A DNA stretch of 64,000 nt from Pseudomonadales bacterium (GTDB taxonomy: Bacteria > Pseudomonadota > Gammaproteobacteria > Pseudomonadales > Halieaceae): contig JACKNN010000001.1 of the NCBI GenBank assembly GCA_024234855.1, positions 248,001 to 312,000 on the forward strand, read 5' to 3'. The notes below the pieces were generated by a model. That model was not told the DNA's origin, did no database searches, and saw only the letters and a list, made by a program, of their open reading frames with translations. This document shows, one piece after another, positions 60,549 to 64,000 of the stretch. Position 1 is the first letter of the stretch. The number at the start of each line of letters is the position of its first letter. The position numbers and the translations under genes are program-made.

Positions 60549-62236
60549 CAGGCGCTCGTACCCGGGCTCGGCTGCGGGTCGTCCGCCCAGGAGACCCAGG
60601 CGACCGCCGCCGGAATCCCCTGCCCGGCAAAAAAGCGCAGCCAGCGTTTCTGGCTCTCCTGGAGGGCGTCACCGGGACCCTTCACTTCGATAAGGCAGTA
60701 ATCCCCCGGGGTCTCCCCCAGCGCCAGCAGGTCGGGAAAACCGCGGCGATTTTCCCCCGGGTCGAACAGCATGCGCTCCCAGATGGCCAGCAGGTGCTCA
60801 GCCGGCACAATCCGGGTCACCGCCGCCAGCAGGTCCTCGTCAATGCAGCGCCAATCCACCCAGCGGCACTGGAATGGGAAATAGCTGGTGTAGGCTTCCA
60901 GCAGGATCCGGCCGAGCTCCCCCGCGCGCAGCTCCGCCAGGCGTCGCTCCAACAAGTGCTGGCGGCGCAGCCTGAAGTCGGGGCTGTACATGTCGGCGGG
61001 AGCCCCCTGGAAGGGATTGTGAAAGGCACCCGGCACCGGGGTAAAGATCTGTTCCCAGAACGCGAGCCCGAACAGGGCGTTCATCAGGCTGTTTTCCACG
61101 TAGTGGACGGCGGCCCAGCTGCTCTGCAGTTCGCCGGCGGCCAGCATTTCCACCGGGGCCTCCCGCCGCGGCAGGTCCAGGGCCAGGCGGGGAAAGTCAT
61201 GCCGCCGCCGGGGTTGCGGTGTCTCGCCCAGGCGGCGCCGCACCCGGGGCAGTATGCGCTCGGTGGCGTCGCGCTCCTCTTCGCACCAGGGTTCGGCCAG
61301 AATCTCCTCGCCCAGCAGTGCCGCGGCGGGCCAGTCCTCCAGCCGCTCCAGCATGCGCAGCCGCCGCTCCCGCGCCGGGTGGCGCTGGCTCAGCGCGTAC
61401 AACTGCGCCGCCAACTCCCACTCCCCCAGGCGCTCGATATCCCGCGCCAGGCCATTGCACAGGCGGTGCCAGCGCCCCCGGCTGGAGGGGAACTGCACCT
61501 GCTGCCCGGCCAGCTCGCGGGCAAACGCCACCAGCGACTCGGCATCCCCGCCCTCCCGCAGCTCATACCAACAATCGCCCAGGGTCGCACAGGCCAGGTA
61601 TTCCTCCACGGCCGCGCGCTGCACAAACAGGCGATGCTGGCGGTCGAGCACATAAGGGTAGTAACGGGCGACACCGAGGTCACTCAACACGAAATCGGTC
61701 AGGCCCTGGCGCCGGTTGCCGAAAAACAGCAACTGAAACAACGCCACCTCAGCCAGGCCGCAGGGGGCGATAACGCGGCTGTCGTCGACCGCAGACAACA
61801 GCTCCCGCGTTTCGTCCAGGGCCAGCGCCTCGATCGCCGCCAGCAGGGCGGACTTGCCGCGCGGCGCCGGCTCGCCCAGGCTGGCGCCAAAAGCCCGCAG
61901 CAGCTCTGCCCGGGTGTACAGTCCGCCCAGCTCCGCCACTGCCAGTTCGCCGGCAGTTTCCGCCATGCCCACCGCAACCAGGCTGTCGACCAGCGGTGCT
62001 ACCGCCCCCAGTTCCGCGTAGTCCAGCTTGCTCTCGCGAAACCAGGGTCCGACTCGCGATACCAGCCTGACGTAGAGGCACTGCGCCTCGAAGGGAAGTT
62101 CGCGATAGCACTGCAGAAACCGCTGTTCGGCGGGTGTCAGCAAGTCGCTGTACTGGGCTTCGACGGTGTCGCACAGCAGGAGGAAATTGTCGCGGTAATA
62201 GTGCGGCGCGAGTGCCGGACCGGCGCTGGGCTCCAT
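60548..62236 (-). CDS. VRR-NUC domain nuclease (FAN1-like)
   Basis: This 562-residue protein has a C-terminal VRR-NUC nuclease: RRGFPDLLALGE then DYCLIEVKGPGDALQESQKRWL, with the PD, EVK and Q residues of the PD-(D/E)XK core. The N-terminal region (LLTPAEQRFLQCYRELPFEAQCLYVRLVSRVGPWFRESKLDY) matches bacterial FAN1 homologues, whose SAP-like and TPR-like parts precede the nuclease. FAN1 cuts branched DNA and helps unhook interstrand crosslinks; the Pseudomonas aeruginosa homologue has this activity. The stop overlaps the helicase start by one base. Confidence 0.88.
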   Translation of the reverse strand: MEPSAGPALAPHYYRDNFLLLCDTVEAQYSDLLTPAEQRFLQCYRELPFEAQCLYVRLVSRVGPWFRESKLDYAELGAVAPLVDSLVAVGMAETAGELAVAELGGLYTRAELLRAFGASLGEPAPRGKSALLAAIEALALDETRELLSAVDDSRVIAPCGLAEVALFQLLFFGNRRQGLTDFVLSDLGVARYYPYVLDRQHRLFVQRAAVEEYLACATLGDCWYELREGGDAESLVAFARELAGQQVQFPSSRGRWHRLCNGLARDIERLGEWELAAQLYALSQRHPARERRLRMLERLEDWPAAALLGEEILAEPWCEEERDATERILPRVRRRLGETPQPRRRHDFPRLALDLPRREAPVEMLAAGELQSSWAAVHYVENSLMNALFGLAFWEQIFTPVPGAFHNPFQGAPADMYSPDFRLRRQHLLERRLAELRAGELGRILLEAYTSYFPFQCRWVDWRCIDEDLLAAVTRIVPAEHLLAIWERMLFDPGENRRGFPDLLALGETPGDYCLIEVKGPGDALQESQKRWLRFFAGQGIPAAVAWVSWADDPQPSPGTSA

Positions 62237-62245
62237 ATCCGGCCC

Positions 62246-63160
62246 CTACACCAGGGGGGCGGGCTGAGCGCGCTGCTGCAGCAACACGCCGGGGATAATC
62301 AGCGCCAGTCCCAGCAGCGTGGCGGGATGGATAGCCTCTCCCAGGATGGTGCCAATAAACACCAGGGACACCAGCGGCGACAGGAAAATCAGGTTGCCGA
62401 TGCGGGACACACCGCTGGACAGGCGCAGCGCGGTGGACCAGAGCGCAAAGGTGACTCCCATCTCAAACAGGCCGACCCAGGCCGCCCCGGCGAGTCCCCG
62501 CCAACCGGGCACGACCAGGCTGGAAAACACCGCGCACAGGACCAGCGACACCGGTGCGGCCACCGCGAAATTCAGGCAGAGGCAGGCGACGGGGTCACGT
62601 TGATTGCGGGTGGACACCAGCCAGTACAGCGCCCAGATCAGGGTGCTCAGCAGGGCCAGCCCGACCCCCTCGATACTGTCGAACTGCAGCTGCAGCACCT
62701 GCCCGCGGGTGGCGATAACCAGTACCCCGCAGTAACCCATTGCCAGGGCGAGCAAGTCACGCCGGTGCAGCTTGTGCCCCAGCAGCGGTACCGCCAACAC
62801 CGCGAGACTGATCGCCCAGGTGTAGTTTATCGCCTGCGCCTGTTGCGCCGGCAGCAGGTCGTAGGCGCGCAGCAGCACCAGGTAATACAGGCAGGGATTC
62901 ACCAGGCCCATGAGCAGGAAATAGCCGGGGGTTGCCCGGGCATACCCCGTCAGCAGCGCCAACCGACCCTGGCGCCAGAGCAGCAGGAACAGGGCCAGGG
63001 TGGAAAAACACACCGAGTAGGCAACCAGCTGCAGCACATCCAGTTCGCGCAGCGCCAGTTTGAAGGCGGTGGCTACGGTGGACCACAGCAGCACCGCTGC
63101 CAGTCCGAAGAGCAGCGCCTGTCGATTTTTGTGCCGGTCTGCCTGCATAGCCTCAATCAT
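62246..63160 (-). CDS. EamA/DMT-family transporter
   Basis: The ~304-residue protein has ten hydrophobic segments in two EamA repeats (LLFGLAAVLLWSTVATAFKLAL in the first, IEGVGLALLSTLIWALYWLVST in the second) and ends with LLGLALIIPGVLLQQR. DMT transporters export metabolites such as amino acids or drugs; the substrate here is unknown. An ATG 12 bases downstream is an alternative start with GAGG near it. The stop lies 9 bases from the VRR-NUC start, so it may head the same transcript. Confidence 0.85.
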   Translation of the reverse strand: MIEAMQADRHKNRQALLFGLAAVLLWSTVATAFKLALRELDVLQLVAYSVCFSTLALFLLLWRQGRLALLTGYARATPGYFLLMGLVNPCLYYLVLLRAYDLLPAQQAQAINYTWAISLAVLAVPLLGHKLHRRDLLALAMGYCGVLVIATRGQVLQLQFDSIEGVGLALLSTLIWALYWLVSTRNQRDPVACLCLNFAVAAPVSLVLCAVFSSLVVPGWRGLAGAAWVGLFEMGVTFALWSTALRLSSGVSRIGNLIFLSPLVSLVFIGTILGEAIHPATLLGLALIIPGVLLQQRAQPAPLV

Positions 63161-63388
63161 GCCGGTATACCCGACCTGGAAACTGCGGGCATATGTTACG
63201 CCATCCCCGCCATGGAGTAAGTATCCGCGATGACAAAGCCCCGGTAAGCACACCGCGCTTCGTGCGCCGCGAGGCTGTACCGCCCCCGGCTTTTAAGGCA
63301 TTCTGGCAGACACTCGCGCCGCCTGCGCGATTGCTCGTACCACCGGCCGTCGCCCGCATGCAACTGCCCCAGATGAGAAAACACCGAC

Positions 63389-64000
63389 TTGAATCAAAGC
63401 CCGGTCCCCGGCCGACAACTGACTCCCGCCCTGGCCCTGGCACCGATCATTTTCCTGGTTGCCCTGCTGGCCTGCTCGGTGTACCTGTTCGGATCCGACT
63501 CCTCTTACGGGGCCAACCAGATCGCCCTGGTGCTGGCGTCCTGCGTGGCGGCACTGGTGGGGCGCAGGGTCGGTATAAGCTGGCGCGAATCCCAGGAGGG
63601 CATCGTCCACGGTATCGGCCTCGGACTGGGGCCCACGCTGATCCTGCTCGCGGTCGGCATGTTGATCGGCACCTGGATACTGTGCGGCACGGTACCCGCC
63701 ATGATTTACTACGGGGTACAAATCCTCAACCCCAACATTTTTTACGCCGCGAGCGCCGCCATCTGCGCCATTGTCGCGCTCAGTATCGGCAGTTCCTGGA
63801 CCGTGGCCGGCACCCTGGGCATAGGACTGATGGGCATCGCCGGCAGTTTTGAACTCTCACCCACCATCACTGCGGGCGCCATCGTCTCCGGCGCCTATTT
63901 CGGCGATAAGCTGTCTCCCATGTCGGATACCACCAACCTGGCTTCCGCCGCCACCGGCGTTGAATTGTTCGACCATATTCGCCACATGCTGTGGACCACC
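63389..64000 (+). CDS. nhaC: Na+/H+ antiporter NhaC family, N-terminal part
   Basis: From TTG at 63389 the frame stays open to the window end (204 residues). About five membrane helices appear, with PALALAPIIFLVALLACSVYLFG, VGRRVGISWRESQEGIVHGIGLG and the NhaC signature GSSWTVAGTLGIGLMGIA. It then shows GAIVSGAYFGDKLSPMSDTTNLASAATGV, the conserved ion-site region with Asp residues. TTG is used because an in-frame TGA lies at 63374-63376 and no ATG occurs before the first helices. The C-terminal half is missing. It fits a marine, sodium-using host. Confidence 0.85.
   Translation, partial: MNQSPVPGRQLTPALALAPIIFLVALLACSVYLFGSDSSYGANQIALVLASCVAALVGRRVGISWRESQEGIVHGIGLGLGPTLILLAVGMLIGTWILCGTVPAMIYYGVQILNPNIFYAASAAICAIVALSIGSSWTVAGTLGIGLMGIAGSFELSPTITAGAIVSGAYFGDKLSPMSDTTNLASAATGVELFDHIRHMLWTT

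Noticed and set aside
60533..63220. An 895-codon open frame on the plus strand across the helicase, VRR-NUC and EamA genes
   Set aside because: It is antisense to three well-recognised genes, is rich in Gln, Arg, Gly and His with no domain, and is a codon-bias shadow of GC-rich coding DNA.

Overview
This window is GC-rich chromosomal DNA from a gammaproteobacterium, most likely a marine member of the Halieaceae/Cellvibrionales. The evidence is the gene order. The stretch mrcA / pilMNOPQ-aroK-aroB-gltBD-hemE and then malic enzyme-rpmE-priA-argS-SPOR-hslVU-DUF971-ubiE-ubiJ-ubiB-hisI-hisE-tatABC is nearly the order known from Pseudomonas, but without the pha genes that sit between DUF971 and ubiE there. 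The taxon is inferred from gene order and protein resemblance, not from a marker gene. No plasmid, phage, CRISPR array or rRNA operon was seen.

Layout. 1-420: the 3' end of epmB. 476-807: a decayed IS481-type transposase tail beside tRNA-Pro(CGG). 889-2990: a small DUF3094 membrane protein and an acyl-CoA dehydrogenase, separated by a clear terminator. 3189-7698: the biotin operon bioB-bioF-bioHC-bioD, with BioH and BioC fused, and a BirA-type operator between bioB and the divergent comF. 7779-11996: comF, modABC and srkA. 12077-15662: a hexapeptide acyltransferase, a TrmB-like methyltransferase, cysE and hemE. 15689-28369: gltD, gltB, aroB, aroK and pilQPONM, all on the minus strand. 28543-45290: mrcA, malic enzyme, rpmE and a long plus-strand housekeeping run ending with ubiquinone, histidine and Tat genes. 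45291-51082: an MsbA-like ABC exporter, a hemerythrin protein whose gene overlaps it tail to tail, and the three-gene pnt transhydrogenase operon. 51394-58215: an RpoE/ChrR-type sigma/anti-sigma pair with a membrane-lipid module (FAD oxidase, DUF1365, cyclopropane synthase, DUF2878 and an unknown exported protein), interrupted by two shortened genes on the other strand. 58212-62236: a helicase with an N-terminal PD-(D/E)XK-like nuclease domain, next to a VRR-NUC (FAN1-like) nuclease. 62246-64000: an EamA transporter and the start of an NhaC antiporter.

How the parts work together. The sigma/anti-sigma locus is the most informative accessory region. Four sites of the form (T/A/C)(G/A)ATCC-N15/16-CGTA lie in front of the sigma gene, the FAD-oxidase operon, the DUF3833 remnant and the DUF2878 operon, each pointing at its gene. 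This reads as a self-contained regulon that remodels membrane lipids in response to singlet oxygen or a related photo-oxidative stress. The helicase/nuclease pair looks like a small DNA-repair (possibly crosslink-repair) module. The biotin operon appears to be under BirA control, judging from the inverted repeat seen at its head.
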